Below, in pieces: positions 26,405 to 36,029 of a stretch of 64,000 nucleotides of DNA. The position numbers were made by a program, and so were the translations under genes. Origin of the DNA: Lactobacillus sp. ESL0680 (GTDB taxonomy: Bacteria > Bacillota > Bacilli > Lactobacillales > Lactobacillaceae). The notes under the pieces are model-generated. The model ran no database searches, was not told the origin of the DNA, and saw only the letters and a list, made by a program, of their open reading frames with translations. Each line of letters starts with the position of its first letter. Within the stretch, counting starts at the first letter, position 1. The stretch spans positions 744,001 to 808,000 of the forward strand of contig NZ_CP113945.1 in NCBI RefSeq assembly GCF_029392855.1. Direction: 5' to 3'.

Positions 26405-28174
26405 ATGGCTGATCAAGTTAAAATAATGATTTTGAGCGGCGTCCGTGAACAAGGAAAAGACATGTTCGCTGTTCAAGTCAACGATGAAATTTTTGTCCTT
26501 GATGCAGGATTGAAGTATCCTGATAGTTCTTTGTTTGGAATCGATTTGGTTATTCCAGATCTTGATTTCTTTGAGCAGTATGGCGATCAGGTTGTCGGCA
26601 TCTTTTTGACGCACGGACACGCTGATTCTATTGGTGCCTTACCGTATATTCTGCGAGACTATGATATTCCAGTCTTTGGTTCACAATTAACGATTGAACT
26701 TGCTAAGATCAAGGTTAAGCGGGTTAATAAGCGTTGTAAGAATAGCTTGTTCCACACAATTGATGCGGAAACTGAAATTGATTTTAAGAATGCGAATATT
26801 TCGTTTTTCCATACAACACACTCAATTCCAGATTCATTAGGAATTGATGTTCATACACCAGCCGGTGAAGTTGTTTATACGGGAGACTTTAAGTTTGACC
26901 CGTCAGCAGCGCCAAATTATCGCACGGATATGGATCGACTCGCTGAAATTTCGCAAAAAGGGGTATTAGCGCTTTTAAGTGATTCATCGAATGCGGAAGC
27001 TTCATTGCCAAATGTTTCTGAACAAAGCATTGGTGACTACGTTACCAATGTCTTTCGCAATACTGAGGGGCGCATTATTGTTGCTGCCAAGGCATCTAAT
27101 ATTATTAGAATGCAGGAAGTATTTAATGCTGCTCAAAGAACTGGCAGACGTGTGTTATTAACTGGCCGTGATGTAGCTAAGATTGCTCGAACAGCAATGG
27201 AATTAGGCTATTTAAAGGCGCCTAAGGGCTTATTGATGCGGGTCAAAGACCTAAAGACAACTCCTGATAATAAGACGGTAATTTTAGAAACCGGTCAAAT
27301 GGGGGAGCCGCTTAATTCTTTACAAAAAATGGCGCAAAATCGTCACAGCATGATTACAATTCATCAGGGTGATTTGGTCTTTATTTCGACAACACCGTCT
27401 CACGCGGTTGAAACAACACTCGCTCAGACAAGCGATATGGTTTACCGTGCTGGGGGAACTGTAATTCAATTAGGCCATGCTAAGCACACTAGTGGTCATG
27501 CGACTGGGCGCGACTTGCAGTTATTAATTGACACCTTAAAGCCGAAATTCTTAATTCCAGTAATTGGTGAATACCGCTTGCTTGAAATTCACAAGGATTT
27601 AGCAATAAGAACTGGCTTGAAAAAAGAAAATATTTTTATTACCAAAAATGGTGATTGCTTGAGCTACGACTTTAAGCAAAAGAAATTGTACTTAACTGAC
27701 CCAGTACCTGGCGAGGATACAATGATTGACGGTTCAGGTATCGGGGACGTGGGCAATATTGTTTTGCGCGACCGGGAAGTATTGTCTGATGATGGTATCT
27801 TTATTGCTGTTGTTACAATTGACCGCCGCAAGAAGAAGATTATTGCCGAGCCCCAGGTTACCAGTCGCGGCTTTGTCTATATCAAGGCTAACCGCAAGCT
27901 AATGCATGACAGCATTGAATTAATCAAGGAAACCATCAACAATAATTTCGCTCATAAAAAATTTGATTGGACCGAGATCAAGCAAGATGTCCGTAATGAC
28001 CTTGAGAAGTTTCTGTACAAGCAGACTAATCGTCGGCCTGTTGTCCTGCCAGTTGTGATGGAAGTTAATCAAAATCGCCATCGAGCAATGCAAAAGCGCA
28101 ATAATAAGCAGGATGCCGAACAACCAGCACCAGCTAATAAAAAGTCAAACCAAAAAGCTGAGCAAAAGGACTAA
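26405..28174 (+). CDS. rnjB: Ribonuclease J2
   Basis: A 589-residue paralog of RNase J1 that forms a complex with it. The metal motif reads THGHADSIGA (residues 69-78), with Ser75 where J1 has the ligand His, so intrinsic nuclease activity should be weak, as known for Bacillus RNase J2. HTSGHATGRD replaces the HTSGHGGQEE of J1. The C terminus carries RRPVVLP and then a 35-residue Lys/Gln-rich, probably disordered tail. GGAAG precedes ATG 26405. A TPR gene follows after two bases. Confidence 0.93.
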   Translation: MADQVKIMILSGVREQGKDMFAVQVNDEIFVLDAGLKYPDSSLFGIDLVIPDLDFFEQYGDQVVGIFLTHGHADSIGALPYILRDYDIPVFGSQLTIELAKIKVKRVNKRCKNSLFHTIDAETEIDFKNANISFFHTTHSIPDSLGIDVHTPAGEVVYTGDFKFDPSAAPNYRTDMDRLAEISQKGVLALLSDSSNAEASLPNVSEQSIGDYVTNVFRNTEGRIIVAAKASNIIRMQEVFNAAQRTGRRVLLTGRDVAKIARTAMELGYLKAPKGLLMRVKDLKTTPDNKTVILETGQMGEPLNSLQKMAQNRHSMITIHQGDLVFISTTPSHAVETTLAQTSDMVYRAGGTVIQLGHAKHTSGHATGRDLQLLIDTLKPKFLIPVIGEYRLLEIHKDLAIRTGLKKENIFITKNGDCLSYDFKQKKLYLTDPVPGEDTMIDGSGIGDVGNIVLRDREVLSDDGIFIAVVTIDRRKKKIIAEPQVTSRGFVYIKANRKLMHDSIELIKETINNNFAHKKFDWTEIKQDVRNDLEKFLYKQTNRRPVVLPVVMEVNQNRHRAMQKRNNKQDAEQPAPANKKSNQKAEQKD

Positions 28175-28176
28175 AG

Positions 28177-29010
28177 ATGACCTCATTGAGTCAACAGAAT
28201 TTAATTAATTTAGCCCAAAAAAGCGCTGCAGCTGGTGACTTTGAGCAAGCAATTCAATACTTGGAAGAAGCATTGCGCAACGGCCGAACAACTGAACTAG
28301 TAACAAATCTTTGCGATTTATATTTAAAAGCTGGGCAGGAATATGCTGCCTTTGCGTTAATTAAAGAAGAACCTGATCTTTTTTCTGACCAAGCCATTTT
28401 TGCGGAGTACAGTAAAGTTTTACAGGCAAATCATTTTTTAATTGAAGCACTCGAAGTCCAAAATTTAAGTAAAAATAGGGTAAAGATTGCTGTTACGCCA
28501 ATTGCTATAGCTCAGCAGCAAGAGGTAATGCAAAATTTTAAGCAGAAAAATCAGGTTACCCAGTTTGATTATGAGCAGTTATTCAAATTGGATTTACCTA
28601 ATTTTGTTAATTTTGCTCAAAGTCTTTTGCTTGATCCGAGCTTAAACTTTGCCGTGCGAATTGCTTTGTGCGAAGATTTAGTTCGTCTTGGCGTCAAGGA
28701 TAAAATTCGCGTCTTGGTCTTAGGCCAGACTGAAGAATTTATTCCCCAAGAGACTGAATTACTAGAAAAGGGTACAGTTTACCACGAAATTATTTCGGCA
28801 ATTGGCTCGCGATATTATCATCGCCCCAATCAATTACCAACGGTTTTGGGTGAAGTAAACTTGATTTTAGGAAGTCTTTATCCTAAACTAGCTAAGTACG
28901 TTGATGAGCCAGACAGCTTTGCCAGTGATCTTGCATCGTATATTGAACATCACGATGGTCGAGGTCACCACAAGCTGTTTGAGCAAATTTATGCTAATTT
29001 GCCTAAATAA
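28177..29010 (+). CDS. TPR-repeat protein (hypothetical)
   Basis: A 277-residue soluble helical protein. The first 60 residues contain TPR-like units (LAQKSAAAGDFEQAIQYLEE). The middle and C-terminal parts are helical without a named domain. Comparable proteins occur next to rnjB in other lactobacilli, to my knowledge annotated as TPR or DUF3196 proteins. It starts two bases after the rnjB stop, so it is made with RNase J2. A role in RNA decay is possible but not shown. Confidence 0.72.
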   Translation: MTSLSQQNLINLAQKSAAAGDFEQAIQYLEEALRNGRTTELVTNLCDLYLKAGQEYAAFALIKEEPDLFSDQAIFAEYSKVLQANHFLIEALEVQNLSKNRVKIAVTPIAIAQQQEVMQNFKQKNQVTQFDYEQLFKLDLPNFVNFAQSLLLDPSLNFAVRIALCEDLVRLGVKDKIRVLVLGQTEEFIPQETELLEKGTVYHEIISAIGSRYYHRPNQLPTVLGEVNLILGSLYPKLAKYVDEPDSFASDLASYIEHHDGRGHHKLFEQIYANLPK

Positions 29011-29026
29011 TTTTGAATAAAAAGAC

Positions 29027-29054
29027 TTTACTTTTCGAAAGTATTTAGTATAAT
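29027..29054 (+). promoter_or_regulatory. tuf promoter
   Basis: TTTACT (29027-29032), 16 bases, perfect TATAAT (29049-29054). The leader to the ATG is about 135 bases. Confidence 0.65.
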
Positions 29055-29069
29055 AGCAAAGGACGTTTT

Positions 29070-29164
29070 CATTAGGCATGGCTCTATGCATTAAAATACT
29101 AGGCATTTGCCAATGAAAGTAGTACAATATTCAACAGAGAATTATCCGTTACTTACTCAACGGA
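29070..29164 (+). promoter_or_regulatory. Structured 5' leader of tuf
   Basis: CATTAGGCA (29070-29078) can pair with TGCCAATG (29108-29115) around one bulge, and TCCGTT (29145-29150) with AACGGA (29159-29164) just before the AGGAGGG site. Unusually long for an EF-Tu leader when tuf stands alone. Function unknown; it may stabilise the mRNA or tune translation. Confidence 0.4.
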
Positions 29165-29195
29165 CTTCTTGCAAAATTACAGGAGGGTCATTTTA

Positions 29196-30386
29196 ATGGC
29201 AGAAAAAGAACATTACGTTAGAACGAAGCCACACGTAAACATTGGTACTATCGGTCACGTTGACCATGGTAAGACCACTTTAACTGCGGCTATTACTAAA
29301 GTTTTATCAGAAAAAGGCTTAGCAAAGGCTGAAGATTATTCAGAAATCGATGCTGCGCCAGAAGAAAAGGAACGTGGTATTACTATCAATACCGCCCACG
29401 TAGAGTACGAAACTGAAAATCGTCACTACGCTCACATGGACGCTCCAGGTCACGCCGACTACATCAAGAACATGATTACCGGTGCTGCTCAAATGGATGG
29501 TGCTATCTTAGTTGTTGCCGCAACTGATGGTCCTATGCCACAAACTCGTGAACACATTTTGCTTGCTCGTCAAGTTGGTGTTAACTACATCGTTGTCTTC
29601 TTAAACAAGACTGACTTAGTTGACGACCCAGAATTGATCGACTTAGTTGAAATGGAAGTTCGTGACTTGTTAACTGAATACGATTACCCTGGTGACGATA
29701 TTCCAGTTATCCGTGGTTCAGCTTTGAAAGCTTTACAAGGTGACAAGGAACAACAAGACGTTATCATGAAGTTAATGGACACTGTTGACGAATACATTCC
29801 AACTCCAGAACGTCAAACTGACAAGCCATTCTTAATGCCAGTTGAAGATGTCTTCACTATTACTGGTCGTGGTACTGTTGCTTCAGGTCGTATCGACCGT
29901 GGTACTATCAAGACCGGTGACGAAGTTGAAATCGTTGGTTTGGTACCAGAAGTTCTTAAGTCAGTTGTTACTGGTTTGGAAATGTTCCACAAGACTTTAG
30001 ACTTGGGTGAAGCCGGAGATAACGTTGGTGTATTGCTTCGTGGTATTGACCGTGATCAAGTTGTTCGTGGACAAGTTTTGGCTGCACCTGGCTCAATTCA
30101 AACCCATAAAGAATTTAAGGGTCAAGTTTATGTTTTGAAGAAGGAAGAAGGAGGACGTCATACTCCATTCTTCTCAGACTACCGTCCACAATTCTACTTC
30201 CACACCACTGATATCACTGGTGAAATCGAATTGCCAGAAGGTACTGAAATGGTTATGCCTGGTGATAACACAGAATTTACTGTTACTTTGATTAAACCAG
30301 CTGCCATTGAAAAGGGTACTAAGTTCACTATCCGTGAAGGTGGTCGTACTGTTGGTGCTGGTCAGGTTACTGAAATTCTTGACTAG
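29196..30386 (+). CDS. tuf: Elongation factor Tu
   Basis: A 396-residue GTPase that delivers aminoacyl-tRNA to the ribosome. [11 protein letters not shown] (P-loop), [12 protein letters not shown] (switch I), DAPGHADY and NKTDLV are all present, followed by the two beta-barrel domains. The length is that usual in lactobacilli. The start is ATG 29196, eight bases after AGGAGGG; an upstream in-frame codon would only add nine unrelated residues. Codon choice is strongly biased (GGT, GAA, CGT, AAC), as expected for a very highly expressed gene. Tuf is outside the str operon here and has its own promoter and terminator. Confidence 0.98.
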   Translation: MAEKEHYVRTKPHVNIGTIGHVDHGKTTLTAAITKVLSEKGLAKAEDYSEIDAAPEEKERGITINTAHVEYETENRHYAHMDAPGHADYIKNMITGAAQMDGAILVVAATDGPMPQTREHILLARQVGVNYIVVFLNKTDLVDDPELIDLVEMEVRDLLTEYDYPGDDIPVIRGSALKALQGDKEQQDVIMKLMDTVDEYIPTPERQTDKPFLMPVEDVFTITGRGTVASGRIDRGTIKTGDEVEIVGLVPEVLKSVVTGLEMFHKTLDLGEAGDNVGVLLRGIDRDQVVRGQVLAAPGSIQTHKEFKGQVYVLKKEEGGRHTPFFSDYRPQFYFHTTDITGEIELPEGTEMVMPGDNTEFTVTLIKPAAIEKGTKFTIREGGRTVGAGQVTEILD

Positions 30387-30403
30387 TTTCTAAAGAGACA
30401 GTT

Positions 30404-30441
30404 AAAAAAGATGTACTTCTTCATAGAAGTACATTTTTTTT
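30404..30441 (+). terminator. Intrinsic terminator after tuf
   Basis: ATGTACTTCT (30411-30420) pairs perfectly with AGAAGTACAT (30425-30434) across a TCAT loop, followed by eight T. Confidence 0.92.
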
Positions 30442-30449
30442 GTCTAAAT

Positions 30450-30478
30450 TTGTTTTTTGCGCGCGTTTAATGTAAGAT
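30450..30478 (+). promoter_or_regulatory. tig promoter
   Basis: TTGTTT (30450-30455), 17 bases, TAAGAT (30473-30478); GATAAT at 30476 is an alternative -10. Confidence 0.5.
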
Positions 30479-30529
30479 AATTTAGTACGCAACAAAGCGA
30501 TCGAACTCGACATTGGAGGTATTTAATTA

Positions 30530-31852
30530 ATGTCTGTAAAATGGAATAAGACCGGTAAGACTACCGGAGAACTTACTTTTGATATTTCTCAAGCTGAGGT
30601 TAAGCGTGGCTTGGATCAAGCTTTTAAAAGAGTAAAGAATAGTTTACGTGTTCCTGGCTTTAGAAAAGGTCATGTTTCTCGTGTTATTTTTGACCAATAC
30701 TATGGTGAAGAAGCATTATATGAGAATGCTTTGAACCTTGTTTTGCCAGAAGCATATTCAGCTGCTGTAGAAGAAGCTGGTATTGCTGCTGTAGGTCAAC
30801 CAGAAATCCAACCTTTAGCAATGGATGCTGACAAGGATTGGACAATGAAGGCTATTGTTTCAGTTGAACCTGAAGTTGAATTAGGCGACTACAAGGGTAT
30901 TGAAGTACCTAAGCAAAACACACGTGTTTATGCTAAGGATATTGATGCTGAACTTGAAAAAGACCGTGAAAAGAACGCTGAACTTGTTCTTAAGAAGGGT
31001 GCTTCTGAAAAGGGCGACACTGTAACAATTGACTACAAGGGTACAATTGACGGTACTGCTTTTGATGGTGGTTCTGCTGACGATTACTCACTTGAACTTG
31101 GTTCTAACACATTTATCCCTGGCTTTGAAGACCAACTTATTGGTCACGAAGCTGGTGACGATGTTGACGTAGTAGTTACCTTCCCAGAAAACTACGGTGC
31201 TAAAGATTTAGCTGGTAAAGAAGCTCACTTTGCAACTAAGATTCATGAAATCAAGTCAAAGCAAATGCCTAAATTAGACGATGAATTTGCTAAAGATGTT
31301 GATGATTCAGTTGAAACTCTTGATGAATTAAAAGATAAGATCAAGAAGAACCTGAAGGAACAAAAAGAAAATACTGCTAAAGATGCTATTGAACAAGCAG
31401 CTATTGAAGGTGCTGTAGCTAACGCTACAATTGACGAAATTCCTGATGCAATGATTCAAGAAGACGTTAATACTCAAATGAACCAATACTTGGGCAACAT
31501 GCAACGTCAAGGTATTAGTCCAGAAACTTACTACAAGTTAACTAATACAACTGAAGATCAATTGCGTGCTCAATTCAGCAAGGACGCTGCAGAAAGAGTT
31601 AAGACTAACTTAGTTCTTGAAGCAATTGTTAAGGCTGAAGATCTTAAAGCTTCAAAAGAAGAAATTGACAAGGAAGTCAAGGATCTTGCTAGTGAATACA
31701 ATATGGATGAGAAGACTGTCCGTGGTACTTTGACAGATGAAATGCTTGCTCATGACATTAATGTTCGCAAAGCCATCGATCTTGTAGCTGACAACGCTAA
31801 ACAAGTTGCTAAGTCTAAGATTAAAGAAGACGACAAGTCTGACAAAAAATAG
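30530..31852 (+). CDS. tig: Trigger factor (ribosome-associated chaperone and prolyl isomerase)
   Basis: A 440-residue chaperone that binds at the ribosomal exit tunnel. The N-terminal ribosome-binding loop GFRKGHVSR lies at residues 43-51 (usual GFRKGKVP, so the Pro is lost), the FKBP-type isomerase domain at about 160-245 ([30 protein letters not shown]), and the C-terminal arms and charged tail complete it. GGAGGT is well placed upstream. It lies ahead of clpX, separated by a terminator, as is common. Confidence 0.96.
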   Translation: MSVKWNKTGKTTGELTFDISQAEVKRGLDQAFKRVKNSLRVPGFRKGHVSRVIFDQYYGEEALYENALNLVLPEAYSAAVEEAGIAAVGQPEIQPLAMDADKDWTMKAIVSVEPEVELGDYKGIEVPKQNTRVYAKDIDAELEKDREKNAELVLKKGASEKGDTVTIDYKGTIDGTAFDGGSADDYSLELGSNTFIPGFEDQLIGHEAGDDVDVVVTFPENYGAKDLAGKEAHFATKIHEIKSKQMPKLDDEFAKDVDDSVETLDELKDKIKKNLKEQKENTAKDAIEQAAIEGAVANATIDEIPDAMIQEDVNTQMNQYLGNMQRQGISPETYYKLTNTTEDQLRAQFSKDAAERVKTNLVLEAIVKAEDLKASKEEIDKEVKDLASEYNMDEKTVRGTLTDEMLAHDINVRKAIDLVADNAKQVAKSKIKEDDKSDKK

Positions 31853-31867
31853 AATTTAATTTCTAAC

Positions 31868-31900
31868 AAAAAAGGTGGTTTGTGATAAACCACCTTTTTT
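31868..31900 (+). terminator. Intrinsic terminator after tig
   Basis: A perfect 14-bp stem (31868-31881 with 31887-31900) and a 5-base loop, A and T flanks. It separates tig from clpX. Confidence 0.92.
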
Positions 31901-31978
31901 ATGTTCTACAAGCAAATAGTTCTGGTACTTTTTAAAATTTATGATACCCTTATTCTTGTAGATTACAGGAGGAATAGT

Positions 31979-33244
31979 ATGGCAACACAGTTTACTGATC
32001 AGGAAGAAATTAAATGCTCTTTTTGTGGTAAAACACAAGATCAAGTTAAAAAGATGATTGCTGGCAACGGCGTATATATCTGTAATGAGTGTGTTGATTT
32101 ATCTAAGAAGATTATTGACGAAGAGTTAAAGTCGGACTCACTAAAAAAAGCCCATGACCTGCCAAAACCAATGGAAATCAAGAAACAACTTGACCAATAC
32201 GTGATTGGGCAGGAGCGGGCTAAAAAAGTTCTGTCAGTGTCTGTTTACAACCATTACAAGCGAATTAGTCAAATGGATGTTGATTCATCCACGGAACTAC
32301 AAAAATCAAATATTGCCTTAATTGGGCCAACTGGCTCTGGTAAAACCTATTTGGCCCAGACCTTGGCCAGAATTTTGGATGTGCCCTTTGCAATTGCTGA
32401 CGCAACTACCTTAACTGAGGCAGGTTACGTTGGTGAAGATGTCGAGAATATTTTACTTAAATTATTGCAAAACGCTGATTACGATATTGATCGGGCAGAA
32501 CGCGGCATTATTTATATTGATGAAATTGATAAAATTTCTAAAAAAGAAGAAAATGTTTCAATTACGCGCGATGTTTCCGGTGAAGGCGTACAGCAATCAT
32601 TACTGAAAATCTTGGAGGGAACCATTGCTTCGGTTCCGCCACAAGGTGGTCGTAAGCATCCACAACAAGAGATGATCCAGATGGACACCACTAACATTCT
32701 ATTTATTGTTGGTGGTGCCTTTGACGGCATCGAACAAATTGTTAAGAACCGTTTAGGCAAGAAGATTATCGGCTTTAGTGCTGAAAATGAACTTAATCAG
32801 GCACAAGATGACGCTTGGACGCAGCATTTGACAACTGCTGACCTGGTTAAATTCGGCTTGATTCCAGAATTTATTGGTCGAATTCCGATTATTGCAACTT
32901 TAGACAAGCTTAATAATTCTGACTTAGTCCGGATTTTGACAGAACCAAAAAATGCGTTGGTTAAGCAATATACCAAGTTATTAGCACTTGACCAGGTAAA
33001 ATTGAAGTTCACCGACGGTGCATTAGAAGCAATTGCTGACATGGCAATTGAACGCAACATGGGTGCCCGGGGGTTACGGACAATTATTGAAAATGCAATG
33101 ATGGGCATCATGTATAAAACACCAAGTGAACCAGATATTGAAGAAGTAGAAGTTACTAAGGACGTCATTACACATAATGCCGAACCTAAGGTAACTCGCC
33201 ACGCAGATGACGATGAAATGAAGGTAACCGCAAATGATCATTAG
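31979..33244 (+). CDS. clpX: ATP-dependent Clp protease ATP-binding subunit ClpX
   Basis: A 421-residue AAA+ unfoldase that feeds ClpP. The N-terminal zinc-binding domain has Cys13, Cys16, Cys35 and Cys38 (CSFCGKT, CNECVD). Walker A GPTGSGKT is at about 117-124, Walker [10 protein letters not shown] at about 178, followed by pore and sensor segments ([17 protein letters not shown]) and ARGLR. The start is ATG 31979, six bases after a perfect AGGAGG (31967-31972). The 3' end overlaps engB by 11 bases, so the two are coupled. Confidence 0.97.
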   Translation: MATQFTDQEEIKCSFCGKTQDQVKKMIAGNGVYICNECVDLSKKIIDEELKSDSLKKAHDLPKPMEIKKQLDQYVIGQERAKKVLSVSVYNHYKRISQMDVDSSTELQKSNIALIGPTGSGKTYLAQTLARILDVPFAIADATTLTEAGYVGEDVENILLKLLQNADYDIDRAERGIIYIDEIDKISKKEENVSITRDVSGEGVQQSLLKILEGTIASVPPQGGRKHPQQEMIQMDTTNILFIVGGAFDGIEQIVKNRLGKKIIGFSAENELNQAQDDAWTQHLTTADLVKFGLIPEFIGRIPIIATLDKLNNSDLVRILTEPKNALVKQYTKLLALDQVKLKFTDGALEAIADMAIERNMGARGLRTIIENAMMGIMYKTPSEPDIEEVEVTKDVITHNAEPKVTRHADDDEMKVTANDH

Positions 33245-33821
33245 AAGTAGTGATTATGCGATTAGTGCTGTTCGTGAAGATCAGTATCCCAAAGATAATC
33301 TGCCTGAAATTGCGCTTGCGGGCCGATCTAACGTTGGTAAATCAAGCCTCATCAATTCGCTGTTAAACCGAAAAAATCTTGCTAGAACTTCATCACAACC
33401 GGGTAAAACGCAAACGTTGAACTTTTATATTGTCAATGAGGAATTTTATCTAGTTGACGTTCCCGGTTATGGCTATGCGAAAGTTTCAAAATCGCAACGA
33501 GCTAAATTCGGTGAAATGATTCAGGATTATCTCGAAACACGAGAGAATTTAAGGGGCTTAGTCATTTTAGTTGATTCGCGTCATGAACCAACTAAGGATG
33601 ATATTGCCATGTATAATTATGCGCAATACTTGAATTTGCCGATTTTATTAGTTTGTACAAAAATTGACAAGGTCAAAAAAAATCAAGTTAACAAGGTACT
33701 TGCTAACTTAAAAAAGACATTGGATTTGTCCTATGACAATGTTACTGTTCTGACATACAGCTCAGTTAAAAAACTACATGTTAAAGAATTAAGTGACTGG
33801 ATTGAACAGCATTTACAGTAA
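33234..33821 (+). CDS. engB: Ribosome biogenesis GTP-binding protein EngB/YsxC
   Basis: A 195-residue essential-type GTPase needed for late 50S assembly. G1 is GRSNVGKSS (residues 30-38), then [13 protein letters not shown] (switch I), DVPGYGYAK (G3) and TKIDK (G4). It overlaps clpX by 11 bases, the standard clpX-engB pair of Firmicutes. A terminator follows directly. Confidence 0.96.
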   Translation: MIIRSSDYAISAVREDQYPKDNLPEIALAGRSNVGKSSLINSLLNRKNLARTSSQPGKTQTLNFYIVNEEFYLVDVPGYGYAKVSKSQRAKFGEMIQDYLETRENLRGLVILVDSRHEPTKDDIAMYNYAQYLNLPILLVCTKIDKVKKNQVNKVLANLKKTLDLSYDNVTVLTYSSVKKLHVKELSDWIEQHLQ

Positions 33822-33823
33822 AT

Positions 33824-33851
33824 AAAAATGACTCTAATTAGAGTCATTTTT
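33824..33851. terminator. Bidirectional terminator between engB and the small minus-strand gene
   Basis: AAAAATGACTC (33824-33834) pairs with GAGTCATTTTT (33841-33851) across a 6-base loop. It touches the stop codon of the 40-residue gene on the opposite strand. Confidence 0.9.
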
Positions 33852-33972
33852 ATTTATCTTCAGTTTTCTTTTTAGTGTCTTTAGCTAATTTTTTCTTTTT
33901 ATCTTCCGGTACAGTTGCAAACTTGTCGAATAATCTTTCTAATTCATCTTGTTTTTTAAAAGTTAAGCCCAT
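33850..33972 (-). CDS. Small basic protein, SPJ_0845-like
   Basis: A 40-residue protein starting MGLTFKKQDELERLFDKF and ending in a Lys-rich tail. An AGGAAG site (33979-33984) lies six bases before the ATG, and the frame ends at a shared terminator, so it is a credible gene. The N-terminal pattern (T-x-K-K-Q-D-E-L-E, then F-x-x-F-A, then P-x-x-K) resembles the tiny SPJ_0845 family of streptococci and lactobacilli; that link is from memory. Function is unknown. It lies in the only sizeable gap between engB and uvrC. Confidence 0.7.
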   Translation of the reverse strand: MGLTFKKQDELERLFDKFATVPEDKKKKLAKDTKKKTEDK

Positions 33973-34109
33973 AAGTATCTTCCTTTCATTATGCTCATTA
34001 TAATAAAATTTGATGAAGAGGGCTAGTATTAAATTACATCAGCTTTAAATAATTTTAATTATGTAAAACTAATGGAGAGGATAGAATAAAACCGATTTCA
34101 GTTGAGTTA

Positions 34110-34118
34110 TGTTAAAAT
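34110..34118 (+). promoter_or_regulatory. Extended -10 for uvrC
   Basis: TGTTAAAAT, about 29 bases before the uvrC start. No good -35. Confidence 0.5.
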
Positions 34119-34146
34119 TAATAATACATTTTGGGGGAGTGATTTT

Positions 34147-35949
34147 TTGGCGACAGAATTAATTGAAAATAAATTGAAATTATTACCCGCGCAGCCGGGC
34201 TGTTACTTAATGAAAGACATCAACGGAACAGTTATTTATGTCGGTAAGTCAAAAAATTTAAAAAATCGGGTACGTTCATATTTTAAAAGCAAACAAGTTG
34301 GCCGGCGTGCTGAATTAGTACGGGAAATCCGTGATTATGACATTATTACGGTGTCGACTGATAAAGAAGCATTCTTACTTGAAATTACTTTAATCAAAAA
34401 ATATCAGCCTTATTATAATGTGCAATTAAAGCAAGGCACAGGTTATCCCTATATTGAAATTACCAATGAGCGTGATCCGCAGACAAAGTTAACGAGTATT
34501 GTTAGACGCGATGGGGGTTATTATTTTGGCCCGTATCCTAATGTTTATGCTGCTCAGGCAACTTTGAAATTTATTCAAAAAGTTTTCCCGCTTAGGCACT
34601 GTCATGGTAAAGAGGGGCGGCCGTGTCTGTACTACCACATGGGGCAATGCTTGGGTGCCTGCTTTAAGACTGTGCCCAAGGCAACCTATGATGCCCAAAT
34701 TAAGAAAATCAAAAGTTTTCTTAATGGTGACATTGCCGCGGTTAAGCAGGACTTGAACCAAAAGATGCTGGAAGCATCGCAGAATCTTGAGTTTGAACGG
34801 GCGGCAGATATTCGCGATCAGTTGAAATATATTGAAGAAACCGTTGAAAAGCAAAAAATTATCTCAAATGATAATAAGCAGCGTGATATTTTTAATTTTT
34901 ATGTTGATAAATCCTGGATTTCGATTCAGATTTTCTTCTTGCGACAGGCGAAATTATTACGCCGCGAAACGCGAATGTACCCGTTAACAGATACCAGTGA
35001 TCCAGAGGATACTTTTGCATCGTTTATCGTGCAGTTTTATGGCCAAAAGAACCGAATTTTACCAAAAGAAGTACTAGTACCCAAAGGACTAGATAATGAA
35101 GCACTGGCCGAAGTGTTGACCGTACCGGTTAGAACACCGCAGCGTGGACAAAAGCGGGCGCTTTTAGATATGGCTAAGGATAATGCCAAATTAAAGCTCG
35201 ACGATAAATTTAGGCTGTTAGAATTAGGTAATCGTAAGACTAAGGGGGCACAAAAAGAAATTTTTGCGTCACTAGGCTTACCCTATGGCCACGTTATTGA
35301 AAGTTTTGACCACTCACACATTCAGGGAGCTGATCCGGTCTCGGCGTTAGTCGTATTTAAGGATGGTGAGCCTGACAAAAACGCCTATCGAAAATATAAA
35401 CTCAAGGGTGAAGTCGAACACCAAAATGGTGGCGATGAAGTCAGAAATACGCGTGAGGTTGTTAGACGCCGCTATGGAAGATTATTGCGTGAGCACCAGA
35501 AGATGCCAGACCTAATCCTGATGGATGGGGGACAAATTCAAGTTGAAGCCTGTGAAGACGTTCTGCGTAATGAGTTAAACCTTAACATTCCGGTTGCGGG
35601 GATGGTTAAGGATGATAAGCACCGCACCAATCACTTGCTTTTTGGCGATCCCATCAATGGCGTGCCCCTGAAGCTGATCCCGCTTGATCCAAAGTCGCAG
35701 GGCTTTTACCTAATGACTAGAATTCAGGATGAAGTCCACCGGTTTGCGATTACTTTTCACCGTAAAACGCATGCTAAAAATGCTTTGTCGAGTAAATTAG
35801 ATTCAATCAAAGGAATTGGCCCCAAGAGTAGAAATAAGTTGCTGCGGCAGTTCGGTTCTCTTAAAAAGATTAAGGAAGCATCAATTGATGAATTACGAGC
35901 TGTTGGCCTGACCTTGCCGCAAGCGCAAACAGTTAAGTTAACCCTGTAA
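34147..35949 (+). CDS. uvrC: Excinuclease ABC subunit C
   Basis: A 600-residue dual-incision nuclease of nucleotide excision repair. The GIY-YIG domain is at about residues 13-90 (GCYLMKD, VIYVGKSKNLKNR), a Cys-bearing segment (CHGKEGRPCLYYHMGQCLGAC) at about 150-175, the UvrB-binding UVR motif at about 200-235, the RNase H-like C-terminal nuclease region, and two HhH motifs (SIKGIGPKSRNKLL) at the end. The start is TTG 34147, seven bases after GGGGAG; the 15 residues readable upstream carry no family signal. Confidence 0.96.
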   Translation: MATELIENKLKLLPAQPGCYLMKDINGTVIYVGKSKNLKNRVRSYFKSKQVGRRAELVREIRDYDIITVSTDKEAFLLEITLIKKYQPYYNVQLKQGTGYPYIEITNERDPQTKLTSIVRRDGGYYFGPYPNVYAAQATLKFIQKVFPLRHCHGKEGRPCLYYHMGQCLGACFKTVPKATYDAQIKKIKSFLNGDIAAVKQDLNQKMLEASQNLEFERAADIRDQLKYIEETVEKQKIISNDNKQRDIFNFYVDKSWISIQIFFLRQAKLLRRETRMYPLTDTSDPEDTFASFIVQFYGQKNRILPKEVLVPKGLDNEALAEVLTVPVRTPQRGQKRALLDMAKDNAKLKLDDKFRLLELGNRKTKGAQKEIFASLGLPYGHVIESFDHSHIQGADPVSALVVFKDGEPDKNAYRKYKLKGEVEHQNGGDEVRNTREVVRRRYGRLLREHQKMPDLILMDGGQIQVEACEDVLRNELNLNIPVAGMVKDDKHRTNHLLFGDPINGVPLKLIPLDPKSQGFYLMTRIQDEVHRFAITFHRKTHAKNALSSKLDSIKGIGPKSRNKLLRQFGSLKKIKEASIDELRAVGLTLPQAQTVKLTL

Positions 35950-35983
35950 TTGTAAAGTTAACGGGTGATAACAGTGGTTTTTA

Positions 35984-35992
35984 TGTTATAGT
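35984..35992 (+). promoter_or_regulatory. Extended -10 for obgE
   Basis: TGTTATAGT, about 38 bases before the ATG. Confidence 0.5.
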
Positions 35993-36029
35993 AATGTATT
36001 AGAGTTTAGAAGACGGAAGGAGAATTGAC

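Noticed and set aside
32797..33168. A 123-residue minus-strand frame inside clpX
   Set aside because: Shadow of conserved ClpX coding sequence; no start signals.
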